Shown piece after piece: positions 24,980 to 35,801 of a DNA stretch of 64,000 nucleotides. Below the pieces are notes generated by a model that searched no databases, was not told where the DNA came from, and was given only the letters and a program-made list of their open reading frames with translations. A program made the translations under genes and the position numbers. Every line of letters starts with the position of its first letter. Positions within the stretch are counted from its first letter, which is position 1. Location of the stretch: NCBI GenBank assembly GCA_015485665.1, contig WFTC01000013.1, positions 1 through 64,000 of the forward strand, written 5' to 3'. Source of the DNA: Candidatus Altimarinota bacterium. Lineage in GTDB: Bacteria > Patescibacteriota > Gracilibacteria > UBA1369 > 2-02-FULL-48-14.

Positions 24980-25897
24980 TTAAGCTTTTTGGGCAGATAC
25001 GAACTCAAAGGCGCTGTAAGCCGCTTTACATCCTTCGGCAACACCTACTATTGCTTGCTTCCAAGCAGTATCAGTCACATCTCCTGCAGCATAAAAACCT
25101 GGAACATTACTTTCGCTCATGTCATTGATAATGATTTCACCTTTCTTGTTTTTTTTCACTCCCAACTCATCAATCATTTTTGTTAGTGGAATTCTGCCTA
25201 TTTCAATAAATACCCCATCTGTTTCCATTTCACTGCCATCATCAAATTTCACTTTTTCAACGACTTTGTCGCCCAAAATTTCAACAATATTCGTATTGAG
25301 TCTAAGTTTAATGTTTTTCGTGGCTTCCATTCTTTTCATATTGATAGGTTCAGCTTTACTGATTTTCTCACCACGATAGACAATCGTTACCTCACGTGCA
25401 TGTTCTGCCAAGATAAGCGATTCTTTCACTGCACTGTCTCCGCCACCAACCATTATGGTTTTTTTCTCTTTAAAGAAGGCGCCATCACAAGTCGCGCAAT
25501 AAGAAACTCCTTTAGCTGCGAACTCTTCTTCACCGGGCACGCCAAGCTTGCGATATGTGGTTCCAGTGGCAAGCAATACTGTACGAGCTGTGAAGTTTTC
25601 TTCACCGAACTGAACATTGAAAATTTGACCTTCTTTTGTAATTTTATTTACGCGCTTTCCCCATTTTATCTCAACATCGTTAGCTTTTGCGTGAGCTATC
25701 AAATTATCTGCCAACTCTTGACCACTTAGGGATGTGAAGCCAGGGTAGTTTTCAACCAAATGAGTACTTGTAATTGTTCCGCCAATCCCTTCAGTAAGTA
25801 TAATAATATTCATGTTAAACCTTTTGGCGTAAATAGAAGCTGCTAAGCCTGAACAGCCTCCGCCAACAATGATCATATCAAAGCATTCCTTATTCAT
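24980..25897 (-). CDS. trxB: Thioredoxin reductase-like flavoprotein with altered pyridine-nucleotide site
   Basis: A 305-aa FAD-disulfide oxidoreductase. The FAD motif GGGCSG is at residues 12-17 and the redox pair CATC at 134-137, as in low-Mr thioredoxin reductases. The second nucleotide motif GGGDSA is present, but the following phosphate-binding HRRxxxR element is replaced by YRGEKISKAEP, so NADPH binding may be weak or lost. The start overlaps the end of the 2Fe-2S protein gene by eight bases. Together these suggest an electron donor other than NADPH, possibly that protein. This is inference. Confidence 0.88.
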   Translation of the reverse strand: MNKECFDMIIVGGGCSGLAASIYAKRFNMNIIILTEGIGGTITSTHLVENYPGFTSLSGQELADNLIAHAKANDVEIKWGKRVNKITKEGQIFNVQFGEENFTARTVLLATGTTYRKLGVPGEEEFAAKGVSYCATCDGAFFKEKKTIMVGGGDSAVKESLILAEHAREVTIVYRGEKISKAEPINMKRMEATKNIKLRLNTNIVEILGDKVVEKVKFDDGSEMETDGVFIEIGRIPLTKMIDELGVKKNKKGEIIINDMSESNVPGFYAAGDVTDTAWKQAIVGVAEGCKAAYSAFEFVSAQKA

Positions 25898-26192
25898 GGT
25901 ATTTTGAGTTAATAAAAGTTAATTTTTTAAGTTTTTCTTCCAGTTTGTTCGGCAAGATATGTTTTTCCACTTTCCCGTCATTTATTAGCATGGAAATAGG
26001 GCTAGCCTCACCGAAATATACATTAGGCGCATGTTCACAATGACCCAAACATCCGGAGTTTTCAAGCTGAATAGATCCTTTCAATTTATTTTCACCCGCT
26101 TTTATGCCGAGAATTTTCTCCGCACGTTTAAGATTTTCATCTCCAAAATTTCTTTTACAAGCAACTCCGGTACAAACTTTTATAATATGCAT
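25890..26192 (-). CDS. Thioredoxin-like [2Fe-2S] ferredoxin
   Basis: A 100-aa protein with the four-cysteine pattern of thioredoxin-fold 2Fe-2S ferredoxins (as in the NuoE C-terminal domain). Cys 7 and Cys 12 are in KVCTGVACKR, and Cys 48 and Cys 52 in SGCLGHCEHAP. The rest, VYFGEASPISMLINDGKV, fits the fold. It overlaps trxB by eight bases and the upstream 551-codon gene by one base, so the three are probably one transcript. The likely role is electron transfer to or from the flavoprotein. Confidence 0.9.
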   Translation of the reverse strand: MHIIKVCTGVACKRNFGDENLKRAEKILGIKAGENKLKGSIQLENSGCLGHCEHAPNVYFGEASPISMLINDGKVEKHILPNKLEEKLKKLTFINSKYHE

Positions 26193-27847
26193 TATGCAGC
26201 GGTCTCTAAAGTAGATGAATGTTCTTTCTGTAAGAACTGTTGTGCCAATTCCTTTAATCTTCTTTGATTGGTGCCTGTTGTCAGGCTATTTGACAGCATG
26301 CTTATGTCATGACCTGTAATGTCAAGTCTTCTTGCAATTTCTTCCATCATTTTTCTAGCTAAATCAGCTACAAGATCTTCAAATAAGTTTATGCCATATT
26401 GGTCTAATGCTCTCTGTTCTGCTCTTGCCGCATGCAGTATATCTTGCATTTCTGATTCTGCATGTTCACCATGAAGTAATGACGTTATTTCATGAATATT
26501 TTCATCGGTAAGTCTATCTTGCACACTTTGCTTTTCTGCAAGATACGTGAAGGCATCTGCACCTTCTAACTCTTTAAGTTTTTCACGAGCATCAAACAAC
26601 ATTTGCTCACGTGATAGTGCATTTGCTCTTAAAAACGCTTCATCATTTCTTACTTTTTCAGGTAAAGCTTTATAGTCTTTTATGATTTTCTTTCTGTCTG
26701 CAATATTTATACGCTCCACAGCCAATACTTGTTTTTGTTCTTTCAGTTTAAGCTTTTTAAATCTGGCAGACAAACTCTTTCGTTCAATTTCTGTGTAAAG
26801 AGCTATGTGCGCATGATGTGCAGAGATAAGTTCTCCTTCATATTCAGCAACAATCAAGCCTCCACTGCGCAAAGCAGGCTCAAGTATATTTTTACGGTAA
26901 GCTTTTCTTTCACTCAAGCCAAGTTTGCCAATAATGAGTTTAAATCGCTTTGCTTTCTTTTCATCCATTCCTTGCAGTAATTCATTGATTTTTTCATGCT
27001 CTTTTCTTCTTTCTGCTATGTAATTTGGAAGCACATGCAATGCATAGCGCATTTTTGCAAAGCTACTTTGATCACGAAACCACTCCACAAACTCTTTTGC
27101 GCTGTCTCCTCCAAAATATATTGCGTTTTTTTTGATTTGTATTTCATAGCTTTGAGCCATTGCTTCGTACTCTTTTATCAGTTTTGCTTTCAAAACTTTA
27201 AGTTCATCTGCATTTCCTATTTTTTTTGCACGTTTCATAAATTCACTTTGTATTGCTTGTGGCGAACTTTCCAAATCTCCAACAATTTTTAAAACATCAT
27301 CCAAAAGTTTTTCTTTGCTGGCTATAAAACCAAGTGAATTCATTGCTTGTTCATATAATTCTATAACAAGCGGGCTTTGCTTTTTGTATCTTTTTACAAA
27401 CTTGGCTTTGGCATTAAGCAAATCATTCATGCTGATTAAGAGAGCGAATTTATTGAAGGGACCATCCAAGAGATCTTGTTTTTGGAAAGCTTCATGCAGT
27501 TCACACATTTCTTTGCGCAGTAAAATTCCCAGTTTGCCAGGGGCATGAAATGCCTCGTGATTTGCGGCGCGCCGCAACCATTCTTTGTCAGCCACTCTAT
27601 CCAATTTTGCTTTGAATTTTTTGAGTGATTGCGGGTCATTTCCTCTTTTGAGTAATTTTGCTCTAAATTCGGATGTATTTGTTCCCGCTTGTTCATCATA
27701 TGCCTCAAGCAATTTGATAATCTTATCACGTTGCTGAATGTTTCTTTCATCTTCAACAGTGCCAAGTTCGTCTGTAAGATGTTTACTCCTTTCATTTGGA
27801 TGATTCTCATCATCCTCACAAAGTCTGAGACTGGATTCAAGTACCAT
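26192..27847 (-). CDS. Large charged helical protein of unknown function
   Basis: A 551-aa protein with no signal peptide or membrane helix. It is rich in Lys, Glu, Ala and Leu and predicted almost wholly helical, with long stretches that could form coiled coils. I recognise no domain. An HEAFHAPGK segment near residue 98 resembles no metalloprotease motif fully. The stop codon overlaps the ferredoxin start (TAATG), so translation is likely coupled to that gene and trxB. The role is unknown; it may be a cytoplasmic structural or scaffold protein. Confidence 0.8.
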   Translation of the reverse strand: MVLESSLRLCEDDENHPNERSKHLTDELGTVEDERNIQQRDKIIKLLEAYDEQAGTNTSEFRAKLLKRGNDPQSLKKFKAKLDRVADKEWLRRAANHEAFHAPGKLGILLRKEMCELHEAFQKQDLLDGPFNKFALLISMNDLLNAKAKFVKRYKKQSPLVIELYEQAMNSLGFIASKEKLLDDVLKIVGDLESSPQAIQSEFMKRAKKIGNADELKVLKAKLIKEYEAMAQSYEIQIKKNAIYFGGDSAKEFVEWFRDQSSFAKMRYALHVLPNYIAERRKEHEKINELLQGMDEKKAKRFKLIIGKLGLSERKAYRKNILEPALRSGGLIVAEYEGELISAHHAHIALYTEIERKSLSARFKKLKLKEQKQVLAVERINIADRKKIIKDYKALPEKVRNDEAFLRANALSREQMLFDAREKLKELEGADAFTYLAEKQSVQDRLTDENIHEITSLLHGEHAESEMQDILHAARAEQRALDQYGINLFEDLVADLARKMMEEIARRLDITGHDISMLSNSLTTGTNQRRLKELAQQFLQKEHSSTLETAA

Positions 27848-27895
27848 TGATTTATTTCTTTTAGGGTTTTCATACTATGCGTTTTTTATAGAAAT

Positions 27896-29524
27896 TCAAG
27901 TAAGTTTAGGCTGTGTGAATATCATTTTATTTTGTTGATATTTTCGCCATTCATATATCATTGTCCCGCTCCCAAGAATAAAGATTAGTAGCCAGCTCCA
28001 CGGAAAAGATGAGCTTGCAGATTGTACTTGCTCAAGTATTTCAGCTCTTATCAGAGTATATGTGTTGCTGTTGTTAATTTTGGCTTGTAGTAGAAGAGTG
28101 TTGCCAGATTGAAAGAAAAGATTGCCAAATTCATTGTTGTTTACTTCAAAGGAAATTTCCCTTTCTCCTTGCAGTATAGTTAGTCTTCCTTCTTCAAAGC
28201 TTTTGACTGTTCCAATAAATTCTTTCCATTTCGGGTTTGCCGTTCCAGGACTTGGATCTGTCCACTCCCAGATGGTTTTACTTCTAAGTCCCATGAAATT
28301 AGTGCTTGCTTGCAGATTTTTTGCTTCTTCTAATTCTATTTTTGCGTAAGATTGTCCTTCTTGAGTTGATTCATAGCTTATTTCATCAATTATTTCACCT
28401 GTAAAGTCGCTTAGGCGCACACTATCTCTTGAGTTGTTTAGTGCTATGCCAGTATCCGCTCTTTCAAGCACTATGCTTTCTCCTGGATTTATAATTGTTC
28501 CTTCCGGTATTAGATAAGGTTCTGATCCCTTTGGACCGTCATCTATGGTCCAATTTCCAAGGTCCACAATTTCATCACCTCCATTTGTTATTTCTATCCA
28601 TTCTTCAGTTGTATCACTACCTTTTGGATCCGGATAAATTTCGCTTATTTCAATATCATCCGACAGCTGTCCCTGTATTTCATCACTTTTGTTTGCTTCG
28701 CCAGGAGTTGCTTTGGTCCATTCATAACTTTCATTAATCCATGAGTAACTTAGGCCTTCTTGTACTTCGTTATAAGATACTGACCATAAGATTTCATCTT
28801 CCCAGAGCAAGCGTATTTCATCCGTACTGTTATTCAAGGTGATGTTACTGTCTTCAATGGAAATTAGTAGGTAAGAATATCCTTCCATGCTACCACTCAA
28901 AGCATAAGGGCTGCTGCCACCTTCTTGGTCGTCCAATTTTAGAGTTTCCAAAGAAATACTTTCACTATAAGGATTGAATAACTCTATCCATTCTTCAGTT
29001 GCATCGCTACCTTCAGGGTTTGGTAGGGCTTCGGAGAATTGTGGAAATTTCTCAGGCTTAATCGTGGATTTTTCTTCTTCCTTTAAGCTTTCTGCTTCAA
29101 CTGTGGAATCCTTTTTTTCTTCTTCATCATCTGTACTTTTATCTTCAGTTATAGTTAAAATTTCTCCGGCTATGCTTGAATCATAATTGAATACATCAAC
29201 CAGTTGTCCATCTAAAGTCATAAGACTGAGTTCATCACTATTATTATTCAGCTGAAAAATCAAATCGTTTATTTGAATTGATTCACCACTTGATAGCTTG
29301 CCTGTAAGCTCCATTTTTTTACCTGTTGCATCTTCAAGAGTATAATAATGCAGATCCACTTCATCTTCTCCCGTATTTTTAATTTTAACCCACTCAGATT
29401 CTCCATCAAGAGGATTTGGATAAACGCTTGTTATTTCAAGAGTGAGCGGAGTTGATTCTACAAGGCAAGCATAGGCTGGGAAAGGTATGATTAAGGACAA
29501 AATCAGCATTATGATTTTTTTCAT
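27896..29524 (-). CDS. Surface protein with lamin-tail domains and C-terminal anchor
   Basis: A 542-aa exported protein with signal peptide MKKIIMLILSLIIPFPAYAC. Three repeats of the lamin-tail (LTD) type follow, each with an (I)YPNP/LPNPEGSD start, an EWI(E/K)(I/L) strand and a D(G)TP(G)EAN-like end (about residues 28-115, 160-275 and 290-420). An OB-like stretch and a C-terminal transmembrane helix (SSFPWSWLLIFILGSG, near 515) come last, then a basic tail. LTD repeats occur in bacterial cell-surface proteins and nucleases; no nuclease domain is seen here. An 8-bp hairpin lies just before the start codon. Confidence 0.85.
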   Translation of the reverse strand: MKKIIMLILSLIIPFPAYACLVESTPLTLEITSVYPNPLDGESEWVKIKNTGEDEVDLHYYTLEDATGKKMELTGKLSSGESIQINDLIFQLNNNSDELSLMTLDGQLVDVFNYDSSIAGEILTITEDKSTDDEEEKKDSTVEAESLKEEEKSTIKPEKFPQFSEALPNPEGSDATEEWIELFNPYSESISLETLKLDDQEGGSSPYALSGSMEGYSYLLISIEDSNITLNNSTDEIRLLWEDEILWSVSYNEVQEGLSYSWINESYEWTKATPGEANKSDEIQGQLSDDIEISEIYPDPKGSDTTEEWIEITNGGDEIVDLGNWTIDDGPKGSEPYLIPEGTIINPGESIVLERADTGIALNNSRDSVRLSDFTGEIIDEISYESTQEGQSYAKIELEEAKNLQASTNFMGLRSKTIWEWTDPSPGTANPKWKEFIGTVKSFEEGRLTILQGEREISFEVNNNEFGNLFFQSGNTLLLQAKINNSNTYTLIRAEILEQVQSASSSFPWSWLLIFILGSGTMIYEWRKYQQNKMIFTQPKLT

Positions 29525-29815
29525 GGCATTGAATGGTTATTGAGCGTGCATAACCATGCCAGAGAGACCTTTTCAAAAAGATGAAATTTTTCTTGCAAAA
29601 ATTGTAATGATTCGCTCTTGCCAATGATAAATCGGCTCTGTAATGTGTAAATCGATCTTTTATATTTCACTCCGGACCTTAAAAACTTTTGAACAAAGAG
29701 AAAAAATCTTTGTGTAAAACATCGATGAAAAAGAATAAAAAAATTCAATTAACAGATTGAAAATTCGTAACTGATCCGAAGGTTTTTTTGAGTGCGGGCT
29801 TAACCCCTTCCATTT
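29525..29815. other. Divergent intergenic region between the LTD protein and rny
   Basis: No gene is seen in these 291 bases. ATGGTTAT at 29533-29540 pairs with 29550-29557, a hairpin nine bases before the LTD start on the minus strand that could lie in its mRNA leader or be an operator. The rest is A/T-rich and probably holds both promoters. An AAAGA/TCTTT stem near 29696-29712 is weak. Confidence 0.5.
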
Positions 29816-31342
29816 ATGAGCACCCTGCAAGTGGTACTGCTCTTGATTGCTTTGGTTCTTGGTGGCAGTTTTGGATTTTTTATCCGAAGCAAGCAATTCA
29901 AAGAAGAAGAGCATAAGAAGCGTAAGGAGCAAGAAAAAGCACTCCAAGATGCAAAAAATAAAGCCGGTGAAATTATTCTCAAAGCTGAGAATGATGCTAT
30001 TGAAGCTCATCGTGAGCTACAAAAAACAGAAAGAGAAAAGAGGCGAAAACTGCAAGAAGCCGAAGAAAGGCTTTTGAAAAAAGAGCAAAATCTTGATGAT
30101 AAAATTGAGGCTCTGGATAAACTGAAGCTGCAGCTTGAAGAAAAAGCTGAAGCTTTAAAGGAGGATAGGGAGAATGCTAAGAAAGCCCTTGCCGAGCAAG
30201 AAAGTAAATTGCAAGAAATTGCTTCTCTTACGCCTGATCAAGCGAAAGAACTTCTTTTAAAGCAAATTGAATCTGAGTTTCAAGAGGATTTGGTGAGTTA
30301 CGCAAGACAACTTGAAGCTCAGGTAAAGGCTGAAGTAGATGAAAAAGCAAAGACCATTTTAGCGGAAGCAATTCAGCGTTACGCCTCTGAAACAACCGTT
30401 GAATCTACAACAACTTCCGTGAGCTTGCCTTCCGATGACATGAAAGGGCGAATTATAGGTAGAGAAGGGCGTAATATCAATGCATTTGAAACAACTACTG
30501 GTGTTGATGTAATTGTAGATGATACCCCCGGAAATATTATTATTAGTGGCTTTGATCCCATTCGTCGTTATATTGCAAAAATTACTTTGGAGAGATTGGT
30601 TGAAGATGGACGTATTCATCCTGCCAGGATTGAAGAAACTTATGCAAAAGCAAAAGAGGAAGTAAATATGCTGATAAAAGAACTTGGTGAGAAGACGGCT
30701 TTTGAGGTTGGTGTGGCTGGTTTGCAGCCTAATCTTTTGAAAATTCTGGGGCGACTTCGTTTCCGTATTGCTTATGGACAAAATGTCTTAAAGCATAGTC
30801 GTGAAGTGGCGTTTTTGGCAGCTGAATTGGCTGGGTTATTGGGCGCCAATGTTGATATTTGTAAAAAGGCCGGATTATTGCATGATTTGGGTAAAGCGGT
30901 TGATCATGAAGTTCAAGGAAAGCATGCTTTTATAGGTCGGGATATTTTGAAGAAATTTGGACTTTCCAATGAAGTACTACATTGTGTTGAAGCAAATGAG
31001 GCGGATGTGGAGGCTAAAACTCTGGAAGCTAAAATTGTTCAAGTGGCAAATCTGATTTCCGTTTCAAGACCGGGGGCAAATAAGGAAAATTTGGATCAAT
31101 TCATAAAGCGTTTGTCTGAGATTGAACATCTGGCGAAAGATTTTGAAGGTGTAAATTCCGCTTTTGCCGTGCAAGCCGGACGTGAGCTTCGCGTATTTGT
31201 TGATCCTGAACAAGTGGATGATTTGGCAGCAATTAAAATGTCTCATGCAATTGCTCGTAAAATTGAGAAGCAATTGCAGTACCCCGGGAAAATTAAGGTT
31301 GAAGTTCTTAGAGAATGCAGAGTTGAAGCTTTTGCTGAATAA
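29816..31342 (+). CDS. rny: Ribonuclease Y
   Basis: A membrane-anchored endoribonuclease that starts mRNA decay in many bacteria. It is 508 aa. An N-terminal transmembrane helix (VVLLLIALVLGGSFGFFI) is followed by a long charged coiled coil (about 25-180), a KH RNA-binding domain with GRIIGREGRNINAFE near 207, and an HD domain with LLHDLGKAVDHE near 355 that binds the catalytic metals. Length and order match Bacillus RNase Y. It is the probable partner of the NrnA-like enzyme in RNA turnover. groES follows after a CIRCE promoter. Confidence 0.97.
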   Translation: MSTLQVVLLLIALVLGGSFGFFIRSKQFKEEEHKKRKEQEKALQDAKNKAGEIILKAENDAIEAHRELQKTEREKRRKLQEAEERLLKKEQNLDDKIEALDKLKLQLEEKAEALKEDRENAKKALAEQESKLQEIASLTPDQAKELLLKQIESEFQEDLVSYARQLEAQVKAEVDEKAKTILAEAIQRYASETTVESTTTSVSLPSDDMKGRIIGREGRNINAFETTTGVDVIVDDTPGNIIISGFDPIRRYIAKITLERLVEDGRIHPARIEETYAKAKEEVNMLIKELGEKTAFEVGVAGLQPNLLKILGRLRFRIAYGQNVLKHSREVAFLAAELAGLLGANVDICKKAGLLHDLGKAVDHEVQGKHAFIGRDILKKFGLSNEVLHCVEANEADVEAKTLEAKIVQVANLISVSRPGANKENLDQFIKRLSEIEHLAKDFEGVNSAFAVQAGRELRVFVDPEQVDDLAAIKMSHAIARKIEKQLQYPGKIKVEVLRECRVEAFAE

Positions 31343-31345
31343 GTC

Positions 31346-31373
31346 TTGACTTTTAATTTAATCTCAATAAAAT
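31346..31373 (+). promoter_or_regulatory. groES-groEL promoter
   Basis: TTGACT at 31346-31351, a 16-base spacer and TAAAAT at 31368-31373, directly abutting the CIRCE operator. This is the usual layout for repression by HrcA. Confidence 0.8.
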
Positions 31374-31399
31374 TAGCACTAGCAAATAATGAGTGCTAA
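31373..31399. promoter_or_regulatory. CIRCE operator (HrcA binding site)
   Basis: TTAGCACTA, nine bases, GAGTGCTAA. This matches the consensus TTAGCACTC-N9-GAGTGCTAA at 17 of 18 positions, the exception being A for C at the ninth base. It lies between the promoter and groES. No hrcA gene is in the window, so the repressor must be elsewhere. Confidence 0.93.
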
Positions 31400-31423
31400 T
31401 TTTATTCTTAACCCAGTATATAT

Positions 31424-31699
31424 ATGGCATCTATCAAGCCTTTAGCCGGATATGTGGTTGTGAAGCGCATGGAAGAAGCGTCTAAAACCGCTTCCGGTAT
31501 AATTTTAACAGATTCCGCTAAGGAAAAACCTCAACGTGGAGAAGTGCTTGCGGTAGGACCCGGTAAAGAAGGGGCTGAACCTCAAGTATCGGTAGGACAA
31601 ACCGTTTTGTTTAAAAAATACGGTCCAACCGAATTGGATGTTGATGGAGAAACAGTTCTTTTACTTGAAGAAAGCGATATTTTCGCAATTGTTGAATAA
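31424..31699 (+). CDS. groES: Co-chaperonin GroES
   Basis: The 91-aa lid of the GroEL chamber. It shows the usual start IKPLAGYVVVKRMEEASKTASGIIL, which contains the mobile loop near residues 17-32, then GEVLAVGPG and VLFKKYGPTELDVDGE. Length is normal. Preceded by a promoter with a CIRCE operator and followed 19 bases later by groEL, so the two form a heat-shock operon. Confidence 0.98.
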   Translation: MASIKPLAGYVVVKRMEEASKTASGIILTDSAKEKPQRGEVLAVGPGKEGAEPQVSVGQTVLFKKYGPTELDVDGETVLLLEESDIFAIVE

Positions 31700-31715
31700 T
31701 TTTAACCCCTACTAA

Positions 31716-33344
<1,629 letters not shown>

Positions 33345-33370
33345 CTTTAAAATGCTGAATAAAATTTGTA

Positions 33371-33403
33371 TTCAAAAAGCGCCTTTAGTAGGCGCTTTTT
33401 GAA
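33371..33403 (+). terminator. Terminator after groEL
   Basis: A perfect 13-bp stem (33371-33383 with 33391-33403, TTCAAAAAGCGCC and its complement) with a 7-base loop. The T-run is within the 3' arm. The stem starts 26 bases after the groEL stop. Confidence 0.9.
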
Positions 33404-33485
33404 ATTGAGCTTTGCATGTAAGAGCTTGAATCTAAACCTTATGTATGCTATGATTGCAAGAAGGCTTAAAACATATAGGTATAAA

Positions 33486-33788
33486 ATGAAAATAATGAAT
33501 AAAAATTTTGTTCAAAAGGTGGAGGAGGCGGCTGATTTAGCTACCGGAAGCATTGCTATGCGAGAGGTACTCAGCCTTAAATATGAGCAGTGGATTGCTG
33601 TTTTTGCCGAATTGGATGAAAAAAAAATAGATGAGCTACTATTTGTTTTAAAAGAAGAAATGGATGGCTACAAAGAGATTGAGAAAAAAAGACAACGTCG
33701 TCACGCTATTAATAAGACACGTTACTTTCATCGTTTGGAACGTTTGAAAATAGATATGGCTAAAATAAAATCAAAATTTAATGTCTAA
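33486..33788 (+). CDS. Small hypothetical protein upstream of pilT
   Basis: A 100-aa, lysine- and glutamate-rich helical protein with no family I recognise and no signal peptide. Starts at 33486 or 33495 are both possible; an AGG lies eight bases before the first. The stop overlaps the start of the next gene by eight bases. This begins a tightly packed run of four genes through pilT and a cyclic-nucleotide sensor, so a role linked to pili is suggested only by position. Confidence 0.7.
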   Translation: MKIMNKNFVQKVEEAADLATGSIAMREVLSLKYEQWIAVFAELDEKKIDELLFVLKEEMDGYKEIEKKRQRRHAINKTRYFHRLERLKIDMAKIKSKFNV

Positions 33789-34737
33789 AAGCAAGCATGA
33801 AATTGATGTTGAAAATCCTTTAATAAATCCTGCGGATTACTTATTTGATATCGCTTCAAGCTTTGATAAAGCTGTTTTAGAGATGCCGGAAATGAGAGAA
33901 TCCGTAAAGAAGCTCTTGCTTGTCAAGAAAAATATTGAAGCCGATTTTATTAAAATGGATGGTTCCATTGATTTGGATGCTTTGAGAGAACACTTTGATT
34001 TAAAAGAAAGAATTAAGCTTTATTTAAAAGCTTTTGTGTCAGATACGCTTAGTTATAAGATTGTGGATATTGTAAATGAAAGAAATCCAAGTATTGGAAG
34101 CTCTTTGCTTAAAAGCACACCGAATATTGAAAGTTATGCACAAGATGAATTGCAAAGAGGTATAGCAAAAGTTTATCCCCACAATAATATTGTTGTACCT
34201 GAATCTATGTACAGAATAAATCAAATTGCACGTTTTTTTGAGTTTTTATCAGATTCCTTTGAAAAAGAATCCGAAGTGGCAGTACCTGAAATTAAGTTGT
34301 GGCCTTTTGTTAGAGGGGCGACTTTTGTTGTTTCAGAAAAGGAGATGAAGAGTTTAATGCAATACACCGGAGGGCTTACTGCTAAAAAATTCATTGAATC
34401 TGCCGGTCTTTCAGTAAGCTTTTACAGTCCTAATGAAAGAGCAGTCTTGGAATCTGTTGGAGAAGATGAAATAAGTTTTGTTTATTTGCCTTCTTCTTTG
34501 CCGAAAATAAATGGCAAGGTTGACCTTTCTTTTATTGATAATTTTCTTACTTTGTATGAGCGTGGCAATACTGTATGGCACAGGCATGATATTTTGGCGG
34601 CGGTTTTTGTTAGGAAAGGTTTTTCTGTTGAGAAAGCTATTTCTTTGGCTGGACTTGTGCCGAGCGGTATAGATCCTGAGCAACAGGAGAGCTTTAAAGC
34701 TCTTATTGCAGATTTAAAAACTATTCCTAAAGCTTGA
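33781..34737 (+). CDS. Hypothetical protein directly upstream of pilT
   Basis: A 318-aa soluble protein of mixed helix and strand. Nothing in it resembles a known family to me; notable stretches are IKLWPFVRGATFVVSEKE and VYLPSSLPKINGKVDLSFI. It overlaps the preceding gene by eight bases, and its TGA lies two bases before the pilT ATG. The tight arrangement implies co-translation with pilT and a possible role in type IV pilus retraction or its control. This is inference. Confidence 0.75.
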   Translation: MSKSKHEIDVENPLINPADYLFDIASSFDKAVLEMPEMRESVKKLLLVKKNIEADFIKMDGSIDLDALREHFDLKERIKLYLKAFVSDTLSYKIVDIVNERNPSIGSSLLKSTPNIESYAQDELQRGIAKVYPHNNIVVPESMYRINQIARFFEFLSDSFEKESEVAVPEIKLWPFVRGATFVVSEKEMKSLMQYTGGLTAKKFIESAGLSVSFYSPNERAVLESVGEDEISFVYLPSSLPKINGKVDLSFIDNFLTLYERGNTVWHRHDILAAVFVRKGFSVEKAISLAGLVPSGIDPEQQESFKALIADLKTIPKA

Positions 34738-34739
34738 TT

Positions 34740-35801
34740 ATGGATATAAACAATTACCTTAAAGAAGTTATTAAAAGCCAATCTCCTGATTTGCATTTAA
34801 AGGTTGGTCGGGTTCCGATTGTACGTTTGCCAAATGGAGAGCTTTATGAAATGGAGAATTCTGAGATTTTGACGGAAACAATGATGGAAGAAGTGCTGAA
34901 ACAAGTTTTGGGAGAAGAAAAATATGCTTTACTTTGTGAAAAGGCTGAAGTGGATGCTTCATATTCTTTGCTTGGAGGCGGACGGTTTAGAGTGAATGCT
35001 TATAAGGAGAATGATGGATGCGCTATTGCTTTTCGCAGTATTCCACCCAAAATTCCAACAATGAATGAACTTGGACTGCCTTTGGTATTAAAGAATTTTA
35101 CAGATAAAGCAAAAGGTCTTTTGGTTGTAACCGGACCTACTGGTTCCGGAAAATCTACCACTTTGGCGGCTATGGTGAATGAAATTAATGAAAAACAGCG
35201 TTGTCATATTATAACTGTGGAAGATCCTGTTGAGTTTATTCATACTTCCAAAATGGCTCTTGTCACTCAGAGAGAAGTTGGGCAACATACCAAGTCTTTC
35301 CCAAATGCAATTCGTTCGGCAATGCGTCAAGATCCGGATGTGATTTTGGTTGGAGAAATGAGGGATTTGGAAACAATTTCAGCTGCGATTACACTTGCAG
35401 AAACCGGACATTTGGTTTTTGCAACTTTGCACACTCAAGATGCCGCTCAGACCGTTGATCGTATGATTGATGTTTTCCCACCTCATCAACAAGCTCAAGT
35501 ACGCACGCAGCTTTCCACTACTTTAATAGCTGTTGTTTCTCAAAGGTTGATTCCAAGGATTGATCAAAATGGGCGAGTTATGGCGATTGAAGTTTTGGTT
35601 CGCAATGATGCAATAACAAACTGTATTAAGGAAGGAAATACTCATCAGATATACTCTATGATGCAGATCGGTAAAGAAGATGGAATGATAACTTTAGATT
35701 CTTCTTTGGTGGAATTATTTAAACGAGGATATATATCTGAAGAAGACATGCTTACAATTGCTCATGATCCCGAGTTTATCGCTAACATGATAGAATCATG
35801 A
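34740..35801 (+). CDS. pilT: Type IV pilus retraction ATPase PilT
   Basis: A hexameric ATPase at the pilus base that drives retraction, and in some bacteria twitching and DNA uptake. The 353-aa protein has an N-terminal PAS-like domain, Walker A GPTGSGKST near residue 130, the Asp box VEDPVEF, Walker B ILVGEMRD near 200 and the His box AETGHLVFATLHT near 220, followed by VDRMIDVFPP. The PilT-type AIRNLL-like C-terminal motif is not obvious. I chose the ATG at 34740. It overlaps the following cNMP-sensor gene by four bases (ATGA). Confidence 0.95.
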   Translation: MDINNYLKEVIKSQSPDLHLKVGRVPIVRLPNGELYEMENSEILTETMMEEVLKQVLGEEKYALLCEKAEVDASYSLLGGGRFRVNAYKENDGCAIAFRSIPPKIPTMNELGLPLVLKNFTDKAKGLLVVTGPTGSGKSTTLAAMVNEINEKQRCHIITVEDPVEFIHTSKMALVTQREVGQHTKSFPNAIRSAMRQDPDVILVGEMRDLETISAAITLAETGHLVFATLHTQDAAQTVDRMIDVFPPHQQAQVRTQLSTTLIAVVSQRLIPRIDQNGRVMAIEVLVRNDAITNCIKEGNTHQIYSMMQIGKEDGMITLDSSLVELFKRGYISEEDMLTIAHDPEFIANMIES

